The position numbers and the translations under genes were made by a program. From UBA8752 sp002172485 (GTDB lineage Bacteria > Bacteroidota > Bacteroidia > Flavobacteriales_D > Sanyastnellaceae): DNA of 25,892 nucleotides. The notes beneath the pieces were generated by a model. The model was not told the DNA's origin. It searched no databases and saw nothing but the letters and a program-made list of their open reading frames with translations. Shown piece by piece: positions 7,868 to 14,580 of this stretch. The stretch's first letter is position 1. Each line of letters opens with the position of its first letter. The DNA lies in contig JBELJZ010000025.1 in NCBI GenBank assembly GCA_042089915.1, positions 1-25,892 of the forward strand, in the 5' to 3' direction.

Positions 7868-8982
7868 TGCGTTTTCGCCATTTCCATTGGGACACCGCCA
7901 GCCATGTGCTGGCGGTCCCGTTTGTGCTCGTTTCCCTGGCCTTCGCAGGTTGCGCAGGCGAATCCGCATCCTCCAGCGGGGCCTCACCTGCCGTGCAGCT
8001 CCACCAAGGAGAGGCCCAAGGCACGACCTACAGCATCAAATACTTGAGTGCTGACCGGCTGGATGATGCCGTCTTTGAGGACCTGCTCGAGGACATGGAC
8101 CTCGCCGCCAACCTCTGGCGACCGGAGAGCACCCTGAACGCCATCAATGGATGGGATCGGACGGACTCGTTGTTTGGGTTCGTCGACAGCACGCACATCA
8201 TTGGTCCCTTGTGGGCGCTCTCCGAGGAGCTCCACGAGTTGACCCGGGGCGCATTTGACCCGACCGTGAGCCCGTTGGTGGAGCTGTGGGGCTTTGGATT
8301 GTCCAAGCGGTCCGAGGTCACCGCGGAGGATGTCGATAGCGTGCTCGCATTCACCGGACTGCGGCCGGACCGGATCGACCTCAATGAAGAAGAGGTGGAT
8401 GGCGTGTACGCAGCCACGTGGGTTCGGAAGGGGGATGCAAGGGCGGCCTTGGACTTCAACGCTGTGGCGCAGGGGTACACTGTGGACCTGCTGCTGGAAG
8501 CCTTGCGGGAGCGTGGCATCGTGAATGCCATGGTAGAATTGGGCGGCGAAGTGGCTTGCCGAGGGGTCAATGCATCCGGTGAACCTTGGCGCATTGCGGT
8601 GGACCGTCCAGTGGTGGGCAGTGGAGCGGAAGACCGTGTGTTGGAAACGGTGGTGTCCGTTCAGGACCGTGCCATCTGCACCAGCGGCAGCTACCGAAAG
8701 TATTATGAGCAGGATGGGCGACGGTTCAGTCACACCATCGACCCTGCCACGGGATGGCCAGCAGAAAATGGCTTGCTCAGCGCCACGGTGCTCGCACCCA
8801 CGGCGGCCTATGCCGATGCGTTGGCTACCGCATTCATGGTGCTTGGCGTTGCGCAGACGCAGGCTTTCTTGGCGACCTACCCCCATCTCGGGTTGGACGT
8901 CCTGCTGATGTCAGATGATGGGGAGGGGGGGCATCAGGTCTGGGCCACGCCCGGATTTGAGGCGGTGTCCGAGCCCCTTTGA
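7864..8982 (+). CDS. apbE: FAD:protein FMN transferase, lipoprotein (ApbE)
   Basis: ApbE transfers FMN from FAD onto threonine in (S/T)GAT-type motifs, here presumably NqrB Thr226 and NqrC Thr221, on the periplasmic face. The chosen ATG at 7864 overlaps the nqrF stop (ATGA) and gives 372 residues. A longer reading from 7810 would begin inside nqrF and spoil the signal peptide. An N-terminal hydrophobic stretch ends in a lipobox-like AFAGC (Cys30), so it is probably a membrane-anchored lipoprotein. Family motifs are GTTYSIKYL (53-61), DPTVSPLVELWGFG (132-145), ALDFNAVAQGY (195-205), VELGGEVACRG (224-234), SGSYRKYY (274-281), HTIDPATGWP (290-299) and AYADALATA with the Mg2+-binding Asp near 318. 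It abuts the convergent NqrM-like gene with no spacer. Confidence 0.95.
   Translation: MMRFRHFHWDTASHVLAVPFVLVSLAFAGCAGESASSSGASPAVQLHQGEAQGTTYSIKYLSADRLDDAVFEDLLEDMDLAANLWRPESTLNAINGWDRTDSLFGFVDSTHIIGPLWALSEELHELTRGAFDPTVSPLVELWGFGLSKRSEVTAEDVDSVLAFTGLRPDRIDLNEEEVDGVYAATWVRKGDARAALDFNAVAQGYTVDLLLEALRERGIVNAMVELGGEVACRGVNASGEPWRIAVDRPVVGSGAEDRVLETVVSVQDRAICTSGSYRKYYEQDGRRFSHTIDPATGWPAENGLLSATVLAPTAAYADALATAFMVLGVAQTQAFLATYPHLGLDVLLMSDDGEGGHQVWATPGFEAVSEPL
7889..7919 (+). other. Strong hairpin in the first codons of apbE
   Basis: A 12-bp stem is formed by 7889-7902 and 7908-7919 around a 5-nt loop (CATGT). The left arm carries a two-base bulge, and the inner nine base pairs are perfect and G+C-rich. 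There is no following T-run, so it is not an ordinary intrinsic terminator. It sits 22 nt after the nqrF stop, inside the signal-peptide codons of apbE, and could stabilise the upstream message or reduce apbE expression. The function is inferred. Confidence 0.4.
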
Positions 8983-9195
8983 TCAGGCGCCCTCCGGGAG
9001 CTCTTCCTGCCGGCACCGGTCTCCTCGGCTGGCCCCACAAATGGAGCAAGAGCCGTCTTCATTGTCCAGCAGGGGATTGTTGCTCGAGCAGGTTCCAGCG
9101 AACTCGCCATCCTTTTTGACGAGGATTTTGATTGCAATGCCTGCAAAGCCAAGGCCGAGCAGGCCCACCGTGAGCAAAAGGGTTTCCAGAGCCAT
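8983..9195 (-). CDS. NqrM-like small membrane protein (Na+-NQR maturation, DUF539-like)
   Basis: This 70-residue protein has one N-terminal membrane helix (about residues 5-27) followed by a short polar tail with four cysteines (36, 50, 53, 61) in the order GTC...SCSIC...RC. That is the plan of NqrM, the small protein needed for assembling Na+-NQR in Vibrio, thought to deliver iron to the NqrD/NqrE cluster. The KKDGEFAGTC segment after the helix corresponds to the K-x-I-x-GSC segment of NqrM. Similar short proteins next to nqr genes occur in other Bacteroidota, often labelled only as membrane or secreted protein. Here it is convergent with apbE, with abutting stop codons (8982/8983), so it is transcribed separately from the operon it probably serves. 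Family assignment rests on cysteine pattern and location, not on long similarity. Confidence 0.6.
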   Translation of the reverse strand: MALETLLLTVGLLGLGFAGIAIKILVKKDGEFAGTCSSNNPLLDNEDGSCSICGASRGDRCRQEELPEGA

Positions 9196-9199
9196 GCCA

Positions 9200-9207
9200 T
9201 AAAGGTA
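9200..9207 (-). promoter_or_regulatory. Putative -7 box for the NqrM-like gene
   Basis: TACCTTTA on the minus strand matches TAnnTTTG at 7 of 8 positions and ends 4 nt before the start codon at 9195. If used, the transcript would be leaderless or nearly so. The rest of the 148-bp gap (9196-9343) holds only this box and the one for the divergent secreted-protein gene. I see no small gene in it. Confidence 0.35.
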
Positions 9208-9315
9208 GTTGAGGCGGGGGAGAAACAGTGCCCATCAGCGCAAAGGGGGTCAGGCTGTTCATTTGGAGATATGGAGTTTTCGTTGGGTAAAAAGACCAAT
9301 ACGTCGAATTTTCTG

Positions 9316-9323
9316 TATCTTTA
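9316..9323 (+). promoter_or_regulatory. Putative -7 box for the secreted beta-helix protein
   Basis: TATCTTTA matches TAnnTTTG at 7 of 8 positions, 20 nt before the ATG at 9344. No -33 TTTG lies at the usual spacing. The nearest TTG is 30 nt away. The position supports starting the gene at 9344 rather than at an upstream in-frame codon. Confidence 0.35.
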
Positions 9324-9343
9324 AGCAACAGCTCACGACTGCC

Positions 9344-11086
9344 ATGCGCGAATTCCACATTTCTACAAGCCGCTCCACGGCCCTTTTGGCGATGCTGACC
9401 TTGGCGACGACGGTGTTGTTGGCTCAAGATTGCGGGTGCCCGGCGTTGGACCAGAGGCCTGTGGTGGACTTGACCGACAATGGCGGCGACGGAACGGGGA
9501 CGCGCACATTGTCCTGTGATTCCCTCTATGTCCTCAATGGATTCGTTTATGTCAATGACGGCGACATCCTGACGATTGATCCCGGCACCGTTATCCAAGC
9601 CAAGCCAGGTCAAGGCGCCGACGCCAGCTGTCTCATCGTCGCACGCGGTGCTCAGATTGTCGCGGATGGCACGTCGGAGTGTCCCATTGTGTTCACGTAC
9701 GAGGGGGACATGTTGAATGGTGCCACACCGTACAACACCCGCGGTTTGTGGGGTGGCGTGATCATCAATGGTCATGGCGAGCTCAACACTTACGACGGAG
9801 ACGATGCGGCCGAAGGCATTGCAGACATCAGCGGGCAAGGGCGCGATTTGTTCGGTGCAGCGGACATGGACGGCAACGGCACCAACGAGTTCTTCGACAA
9901 TGCCGAGTCCAGCGGCAGCATGAAGTACGTGTCGATCCGCCATGGCGGAAGCGAGATGCCCAATCCTCCCGTCAACTTCCAGAACATCATCAATGGGGAC
10001 GAGACAAATGGCCTCAGCTTGAATGGTGTCGGTTCCGGAACGGTCATCGAGCACATCGAAATCACCTCCACTCTGGACGACGGTCTCCAGATCATGGGGG
10101 GTGCCGTCAACCTCAAATACATCGCCGTGGCCTTCAGTTCTGAGGAAAACCTCGAATACGACCTGGGCTGGCATGGAGACATGCAGTACTTCTTCTCACT
10201 GATGGACCAGCCGGACCAAGTCGGAGAGCACGGCTTTGACCTTGAAGGAGACGACTTCGAATTCCAGGATGTGACCTTGAGCTTTCTTCCCTACACCAAC
10301 CCTCAGATTGCCAACTTCACCTCCATCGGGCACGATGGTCTGACAGCAGTGCGGTGGCACAATGGGGGCGGAGGTCGATTGTACAACGGCATCTTCCAGA
10401 ATTGGGGCTTCGGCATTGATTTTGAAGACAACGACCCCTGTGACGCTTACGAACTCTTCTTGTTTGGAGAGTTGGAGATCCACAACAACCGTTTTTGGAA
10501 CATCGGCGACAGCCTCGCATTGGACACCATGATCCTGTATGAGGGCCCTGTCTGGAATGGCAATGCCAGCATACAGAATCACTTCGTCGACAACAACAAC
10601 GTCGGAGCAGACTCTGGCATCGACGATGAGATGGAAGCCTTGGCGGGCTTCATCACCAAAGGCGTTGATCCATTTCCAATGGAGGGCGATTCCGTCCCCG
10701 CCCAACACCAGCCGGTGGGCACGTTCTTCGACCCAGTGGATTACGTCGGTGCGTTCGAGCCTGGTGGTGTGAACTGGTTGGAGTGGGGGTACCTCGAGGA
10801 GATGAAGGTGTTCTACCCCGGCGATCAGCCCGGATGCACGTATGCCTTTGCTTGCAATTACGATGAGGATGCCAACCTCGACGATGGCTCCTGCGAGCTG
10901 GAGAGCTGCAAGGGATGCACGTACGAGACCGCGCAGAATTATGACCCTGCTGCCGGACATGATGACGGCTCTTGCACGTTTGCAGGTGCGCCGAGCGCAT
11001 GTCCCACCGATGTGGATGGCGATGGCACCACGGGGGTCAATGACCTGTTGGAGGTCCTGTCCCTGTTCGGGGCCAGCTGTCAGTAA
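9344..11086 (+). CDS. Secreted beta-helix-type protein with C-terminal Cys repeats and dockerin-like end
   Basis: The start at 9344 gives a clean signal peptide (hydrophobic 12-26, cleavage after LLA at 27) and 580 residues. A longer reading from 9209 lacks a plausible N-terminus. The main body (about 40-490) belongs to a Bacteroidota extracellular family I recognise by its signature series but cannot name: GDILTIDPGTVIQA, RGAQIVADGTSECPIVFT, LWGGVIINGHG, SGSMKYVSIRHGG, NGLSLNGVGSGTVIEHIEI and DDGLQIMGGAVNLKYIAV, the pattern of a right-handed beta-helix. Then come two Cys repeats (residues 497-523 and 524-544) like those of the giant gene at 19012, and finally CPTDVDGDGTTGVNDLLEVL (553-572) ending FGASCQ, resembling a dockerin/EF-hand Ca2+ loop. 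The protein stops there, with no T9SS sorting domain that I can see. The substrate or ligand is unknown. Its 3' end overlaps the convergent barrel gene by 7 bp. Confidence 0.8.
   Translation: MREFHISTSRSTALLAMLTLATTVLLAQDCGCPALDQRPVVDLTDNGGDGTGTRTLSCDSLYVLNGFVYVNDGDILTIDPGTVIQAKPGQGADASCLIVARGAQIVADGTSECPIVFTYEGDMLNGATPYNTRGLWGGVIINGHGELNTYDGDDAAEGIADISGQGRDLFGAADMDGNGTNEFFDNAESSGSMKYVSIRHGGSEMPNPPVNFQNIINGDETNGLSLNGVGSGTVIEHIEITSTLDDGLQIMGGAVNLKYIAVAFSSEENLEYDLGWHGDMQYFFSLMDQPDQVGEHGFDLEGDDFEFQDVTLSFLPYTNPQIANFTSIGHDGLTAVRWHNGGGGRLYNGIFQNWGFGIDFEDNDPCDAYELFLFGELEIHNNRFWNIGDSLALDTMILYEGPVWNGNASIQNHFVDNNNVGADSGIDDEMEALAGFITKGVDPFPMEGDSVPAQHQPVGTFFDPVDYVGAFEPGGVNWLEWGYLEEMKVFYPGDQPGCTYAFACNYDEDANLDDGSCELESCKGCTYETAQNYDPAAGHDDGSCTFAGAPSACPTDVDGDGTTGVNDLLEVLSLFGASCQ
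10832..10975 (+). repeat. Two GC...ACNYD...DDGSC Cys repeats in the secreted protein
   Basis: Residues 497-523 form a 27-residue unit with ACNY and a trailing ESC cysteine. Residues 524-544 form a second unit reading AQNY, with no trailing cysteine. They are the same repeat family as the giant gene at 19012, and they show the same joint presence or absence of the second cysteine pair. Confidence 0.85.
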
Positions 11087-11120
11087 CGGCGCGCTCCGTA
11101 AGGCGTCTGGCCAGACAGGG
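11061..11120. terminator. Inverted repeat across a convergent gene overlap, candidate bidirectional terminator
   Basis: Arms CCCTGT-N4-GGCCAG (11061-11076) and CTGGCC-N2-ACAGGG (11107-11120) can pair as two 6-bp stems separated by a small internal loop. A minor ACGG/CCGT hairpin lies in the 30-nt loop. The structure spans the stop codons of the convergent genes ending at 11086 and 11080. There is no T-tract, so termination is only inferred from location. Confidence 0.35.
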
Positions 11121-12159
11121 CCCACCCTACACCGAGAATGGGGTGGTGTGCTCGAAATCCATGGGTGTGCAATCCAATCCGACACCACAGACCACTGCGC
11201 ACGTGGGCTTGGAACACCACGCGATTGTAAGCGGCTTCATCTGGCTGTAGCCTGGAGAGGTAACGTCCGTGCACGGCATCGATTTGAACCCGGGTGAACC
11301 GGATCTGGAAGCCGGCATGCAGTCCGGCCGAGGCTGTCTGGTTGCGTTGGAATGCGAGGCCGCCGAGAATCAGACCGCCTCGCAAGCCGCCCCTCCGCCA
11401 GTCCACCCCCAATTCCGCCACACTTTCCCGCGCCGCAGTGGGGGCAGGCTGACGACCTCCGATGCCAACAGAGACCGCCCATCCTTGAACGGGTGCCGGC
11501 AGGATGGACAGTACCGCCATCGTATCCGCGGGCGGGGAGCGCTTCGGACGGGGAGCGCGCGGCCAGGCTGTGGACAGGGCCAACGTGGCCACATTGGTAC
11601 CGAGGTTGGGCAAGCTGACGGAGGCATTGCTCTGGTGCGAGAGACAGAGATGGACCCCCACACGGTCATGCCAATGCGTTGCTGAACATGTCGCGGGCCT
11701 GTGCAGTCCGATTTCGATGGCTGAATTCAAGGCGGAGCCGATGATCACGTGCTGTCGCGCCTCTGGAGAGTCCGCGGCCCAATGGCGCTGCGTCCAACCC
11801 ATGCCGCCCGCCATGCGGAACCGCCAGCGGGAGGAGATGCGGAGCTCTGCCATGCCGAGCAGGTGAACTTGCTTGCCCGCAGCCTCCGGCGCCCCCGTTC
11901 CATTCAACCGGACCGACACTCCCCACCGTGGTGCTTCCCGGGCGCATCCCCACAGCCCGAGGCCCCGTCGACTCCAGGTCCACTGCATGGAGGCCGCGTG
12001 CCCTTGGATGTGGTGTCGGATGAGCGTGCGGTGCGGGATGAGGAAGCCGCCACCGACCGCGCATTCCCATCGCGTCGCCGGATCTTGTTGGGCAGTCGCA
12101 GCACTCGGGAAGAGCAGCCAAGCCAAGATCAGAGCTGTGGACCAAAGGCGGGAAGTCAT
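11080..12159 (-). CDS. PagL-like acyloxyacyl hydrolase / lipid A 3-O-deacylase family outer-membrane barrel
   Basis: The product is 359 residues with a signal peptide (hydrophobic 8-18, cleavage after ATA at 23). The remainder is made of alternating strands ending in Tyr, as expected for an outer-membrane beta-barrel. Residues 170-199 contain HLCLSHQSNASVSLPNLGTN, matching the His-x-Ser-Asn core of PagL, whose catalytic residues would be His175 and Ser177. PagL removes the 3-O-linked acyl chain of lipid A. The catalytic glutamate of Pseudomonas PagL appears to be replaced by asparagine (about Asn189), as I recall for other Bacteroidota members, so activity is uncertain. At 359 residues it is longer than classical PagL (~150-185), with a second beta-rich half after residue 200 rich in Arg and Gly. 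It is divergent from mazG with a 29-bp gap. Confidence 0.6.
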   Translation of the reverse strand: MTSRLWSTALILAWLLFPSAATAQQDPATRWECAVGGGFLIPHRTLIRHHIQGHAASMQWTWSRRGLGLWGCAREAPRWGVSVRLNGTGAPEAAGKQVHLLGMAELRISSRWRFRMAGGMGWTQRHWAADSPEARQHVIIGSALNSAIEIGLHRPATCSATHWHDRVGVHLCLSHQSNASVSLPNLGTNVATLALSTAWPRAPRPKRSPPADTMAVLSILPAPVQGWAVSVGIGGRQPAPTAARESVAELGVDWRRGGLRGGLILGGLAFQRNQTASAGLHAGFQIRFTRVQIDAVHGRYLSRLQPDEAAYNRVVFQAHVRSGLWCRIGLHTHGFRAHHPILGVGWALSGQTPYGARRY

Positions 12160-12164
12160 TCCAC

Positions 12165-12172
12165 CAAAGGTG
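12165..12172 (-). promoter_or_regulatory. Putative -7 box for the PagL-like gene
   Basis: CACCTTTG on the minus strand matches TAnnTTTG at 7 of 8 positions and ends 5 nt before the ATG at 12159. It lies back to back with the mazG box at 12177-12184 inside a 29-bp intergenic gap. Confidence 0.35.
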
Positions 12173-12176
12173 CCCT

Positions 12177-12184
12177 TAATTTTG
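12177..12184 (+). promoter_or_regulatory. -7 promoter box for mazG
   Basis: TAATTTTG is a perfect match to TAnnTTTG and ends 4 nt before the mazG ATG at 12189. With transcription starting about 3-5 nt after the box, the mRNA would be leaderless or have a leader of one or two bases. Any -33 contact would fall in the first codons of the divergent gene. Confidence 0.5.
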
Positions 12185-12188
12185 GAGC

Positions 12189-13034
12189 ATGCCGAACCGC
12201 GAGGTCATTGACCGCCCCACATTGCCCACCCCAAAGGCTGGACACACCCGAGAAGAGAAACTGGCCGCATTCGGTCGGTTGCTGGACATCATGGATGACC
12301 TGCGGGAAGGCTGCCCTTGGGACATGAAGCAGACGTTCGAATCGCTGCGCCATTTGACCATCGAAGAGACCTACGAGCTCGGGGAGGCCATCCTCGAGGG
12401 CAATTTGGAGGAAGTGGGGAAGGAAGTGGGCGACCTGATGCTCCACATGGTGTTCTACAGCCGGCTCGGAGCCGAAGCGGGGGCCTTCGACGCAGCGGAT
12501 GTGCTTCACGGCATTTGCGACAAACTCGTCTCCAGGCACCCGCACATCTATGGGGATGTCGAGGCGGCCACGGAAGAGGAGGTCAAAGCGAATTGGGAAA
12601 AGATCAAGCTCAAGGAGAAAGAAGGGACCACCACACGCAAGAGCGTTTTGGAAGGCGTCCCAGCTGGCCTGCCATCCTTGGTCAAGGCCCAGCGAATTCA
12701 AGAGAAGGTGCGGGGCGTGGGCTTCGATTGGGACCACGCCGGTCAGGTCTGGGACAAGGTGAACGAAGAGCTGGAAGAGCTGCAGGCGGAGATCAAGGTG
12801 AACAGCGACCGCGTGGCCGATGAGTTCGGTGATGTCCTCTTTGCCCTCATCAACTACGCCCGGTTCCTCGACGTCAACCCGGACGAGGCCCTGGAGCGGA
12901 CCAACCGCCGTTTCAAAGCTCGGTTCGAGGAGATGGAATCCCAGATTGAAGCAACGGGCCTCGACTTGGCCAACATGCCACTCGAGGAAATGGACCGCCA
13001 TTGGGAGGCCGCCAAGCGCACCCTCCGTCAATGA
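12189..13034 (+). CDS. mazG: Nucleoside triphosphate pyrophosphohydrolase MazG
   Basis: MazG hydrolyses NTPs and dNTPs to the monophosphate and pyrophosphate and helps clear non-canonical nucleotides. In E. coli it also lowers ppGpp during starvation. The protein (281 residues) has both tandem all-alpha MazG domains. The N-terminal one carries CPWD (42-45), the metal-binding EETYEL (59-64) and EVGDLMLHMVF (79-89), with SRHPHIYGD at 115-123. The C-terminal, catalytically important domain carries VNEELEEL (191-198) and DEFGDVLFALINYAR (211-225). The length agrees with E. coli MazG (263). The start is the first ATG after the -7 box. The 3' end overlaps the next gene by ATGA, so the two are probably co-translated. 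Confidence 0.95.
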   Translation: MPNREVIDRPTLPTPKAGHTREEKLAAFGRLLDIMDDLREGCPWDMKQTFESLRHLTIEETYELGEAILEGNLEEVGKEVGDLMLHMVFYSRLGAEAGAFDAADVLHGICDKLVSRHPHIYGDVEAATEEEVKANWEKIKLKEKEGTTTRKSVLEGVPAGLPSLVKAQRIQEKVRGVGFDWDHAGQVWDKVNEELEELQAEIKVNSDRVADEFGDVLFALINYARFLDVNPDEALERTNRRFKARFEEMESQIEATGLDLANMPLEEMDRHWEAAKRTLRQ

Positions 13035-13792
13035 ACACGCGGGGTTCCATCGGAACCGCAGTCCTGCTCACGCTGGTGTGCGCGTGGGTGTCTTCTTGCT
13101 CGAGCGACCGTGCTGGCTGTGCCACTCCGCTCGGGCCCGCCGTGATGGACACGGTTGATTTGGCGCTCATGGCGACCCAGCTTGAGGTCTTGGACCGCGT
13201 GGAAGTGCACTGGTGGCCAGAAGCCACGGCATCTTACGCGGTGGTGCACGATTGGGAGGGCACCCGTGGCGGTGTCCGGGTGGATGGCAATGCCGAGGTG
13301 TTGCGCATCGAGGAAGTGAACCGGTGTGCCTGGGTGCGCCGGCTGGATGCGGTCCCTCGCGTCGACCTCCACGGGATTCAGCCTTCGACCATTCAATTGG
13401 AGGCCCAGGCTGACTTTGTCATGGAAGGACCTTGGCAGGGCGGATTCCTCTCCGTGGGTTCCGACGAGATGGCCGGCGATGTGGACCTCTGGTTTGAAGG
13501 GGACAGCTTGAGGGTGCGCCTGCCCAATGGCATCGGCCATGCAAGGCTGCGCGGAACGGCAACACGCTTGACCTGTTTTCGATCTGGCTTCGGTGATTTG
13601 GATGCCACGGGGCTCGTGGCGAATCAAGTCATGTTCCACCACGCCGGACTTGGCGATGCTCGCCTTCGACCGGAAGGTTATCTGTTCTTGGAGCTGGCCG
13701 GCGCAGGGAACGCCATCTTGGAAGGCGAAGGCGATGAAAGGGACATCCGCATCCTGCCTGGCGCCACAGGCGAGGTGATCACCGTGCCGTGA
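13031..13792 (+). CDS. Putative lipoprotein with GIN-type (DUF2807) beta-helical head domain
   Basis: The ATG at 13031 overlaps the mazG stop (ATGA) and gives 253 residues with a lipoprotein signal: a hydrophobic stretch from 8 to 20 and lipobox VSSC (Cys23). The second half (about 125-250) is a ladder of short strands with repeating Gly/Asp turns, such as GFLSVGSDEMAGDVDLWFEG, FGDLDATGL, AGLGDARL and AGAGNAILEGEG, resembling the putative auto-transporter adhesin head GIN domain common in Bacteroidota. That family has no firm function. It probably sits at the cell envelope. Three bases separate it from the convergent SGNH gene. Confidence 0.6.
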   Translation: MNTRGSIGTAVLLTLVCAWVSSCSSDRAGCATPLGPAVMDTVDLALMATQLEVLDRVEVHWWPEATASYAVVHDWEGTRGGVRVDGNAEVLRIEEVNRCAWVRRLDAVPRVDLHGIQPSTIQLEAQADFVMEGPWQGGFLSVGSDEMAGDVDLWFEGDSLRVRLPNGIGHARLRGTATRLTCFRSGFGDLDATGLVANQVMFHHAGLGDARLRPEGYLFLELAGAGNAILEGEGDERDIRILPGATGEVITVP

Positions 13793-13795
13793 GGG

Positions 13796-14557
13796 TCAGT
13801 CGCGAAGCTGGTCTTCTACCTGCCCGGCAAAAGACGCTACCCATGCAGCGTATTGGGCGCCGCTGGGATGCAACCCATCCGGAGCCACCCACCCCTGCGC
13901 GGTGGGCCATTGCTGGCTGATGTCGGTGATGTTGTGGTGTGCGATGCCGGCGTTGACCGTGATGGTCGAGCAAGCAGCATTGAACTGGGCGAGTTCTTGG
14001 CTGATGGTCGCTTGGTTGGACTGACCGAATGGGGTGTATCCATAATCGGGGATGCTCACGACGAAGACCCTGTCGGATTGCCCGCCAGCCAGTTGGACGG
14101 CCCGGTCCAGCAGTTGGCTGAATTCGACTTCGTAGGCTTCGAGGGACAGGCCTTGATATTGGTTGTTGACCCCGATGAGCAGGGAGACGAGGTCGAATTG
14201 GGACGTGTCCACCTGCGCGGCATCCATGGCGTAGTTCAAATTGGAAGTGGTCCAACCGGTGGTGGCGATGATGCGGGGTGGTTCGAAGTGGGTCTCGGGC
14301 AAGCGCAACATGAGCGAATCCACCAATTGGCGGGGCCAGTCGCCCGCATCGGGCACGCTTTCGCCTATGGTGTAGCTGTCGCCCAAAGCGAGGTAGCGCA
14401 CGCTATCCGGTGCCTGCCCTGCAGGAGCCGTGGTGGTGTCCTCCGGTACGGGTGTCGGGGTCAACGAGGGCGGAAGGGTGTCCGACTCAGACTCGATGGT
14501 GCAGGACACAAGCGCCATGCTGACGAAGATGGCGACGGGGAAACGGGAGCCATTCAC
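13796..14557 (-). CDS. SGNH/GDSL-family hydrolase, lipoprotein
   Basis: The SGNH fold is indicated by block I ALGDSYTIG (57-65, nucleophile Ser61), a block II glycine in TTGWTTSNL (Gly101), block III GVNN (129-132, Asn131) and block V PDGLHPSG (Asp227, His230). Such enzymes hydrolyse esters, including acyl chains on lipids or acetyl groups on glycans. The substrate here is unknown. I chose the GTG at 14557 because it gives a compact lipoprotein signal ending in LVSC (Cys19) and 253 residues, and because it begins just after the upstream gene's stop. The frame is open to a TTG at 14629, but that would overlap the upstream gene by 49 bp and lengthen the signal oddly. A Thr/Pro-rich linker (about 26-50) follows the lipid anchor. 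It is the last gene of the ffh operon. Confidence 0.82.
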   Translation of the reverse strand: MNGSRFPVAIFVSMALVSCTIESESDTLPPSLTPTPVPEDTTTAPAGQAPDSVRYLALGDSYTIGESVPDAGDWPRQLVDSLMLRLPETHFEPPRIIATTGWTTSNLNYAMDAAQVDTSQFDLVSLLIGVNNQYQGLSLEAYEVEFSQLLDRAVQLAGGQSDRVFVVSIPDYGYTPFGQSNQATISQELAQFNAACSTITVNAGIAHHNITDISQQWPTAQGWVAPDGLHPSGAQYAAWVASFAGQVEDQLRD

Positions 14558-14580
14558 AGGTCCAATCAACGAATTCTTCG

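Noticed and set aside
12156..13031. A 291-residue antisense open frame opposite mazG
   Set aside because: It mirrors mazG almost end to end. The sense strand has full MazG motifs in both domains.
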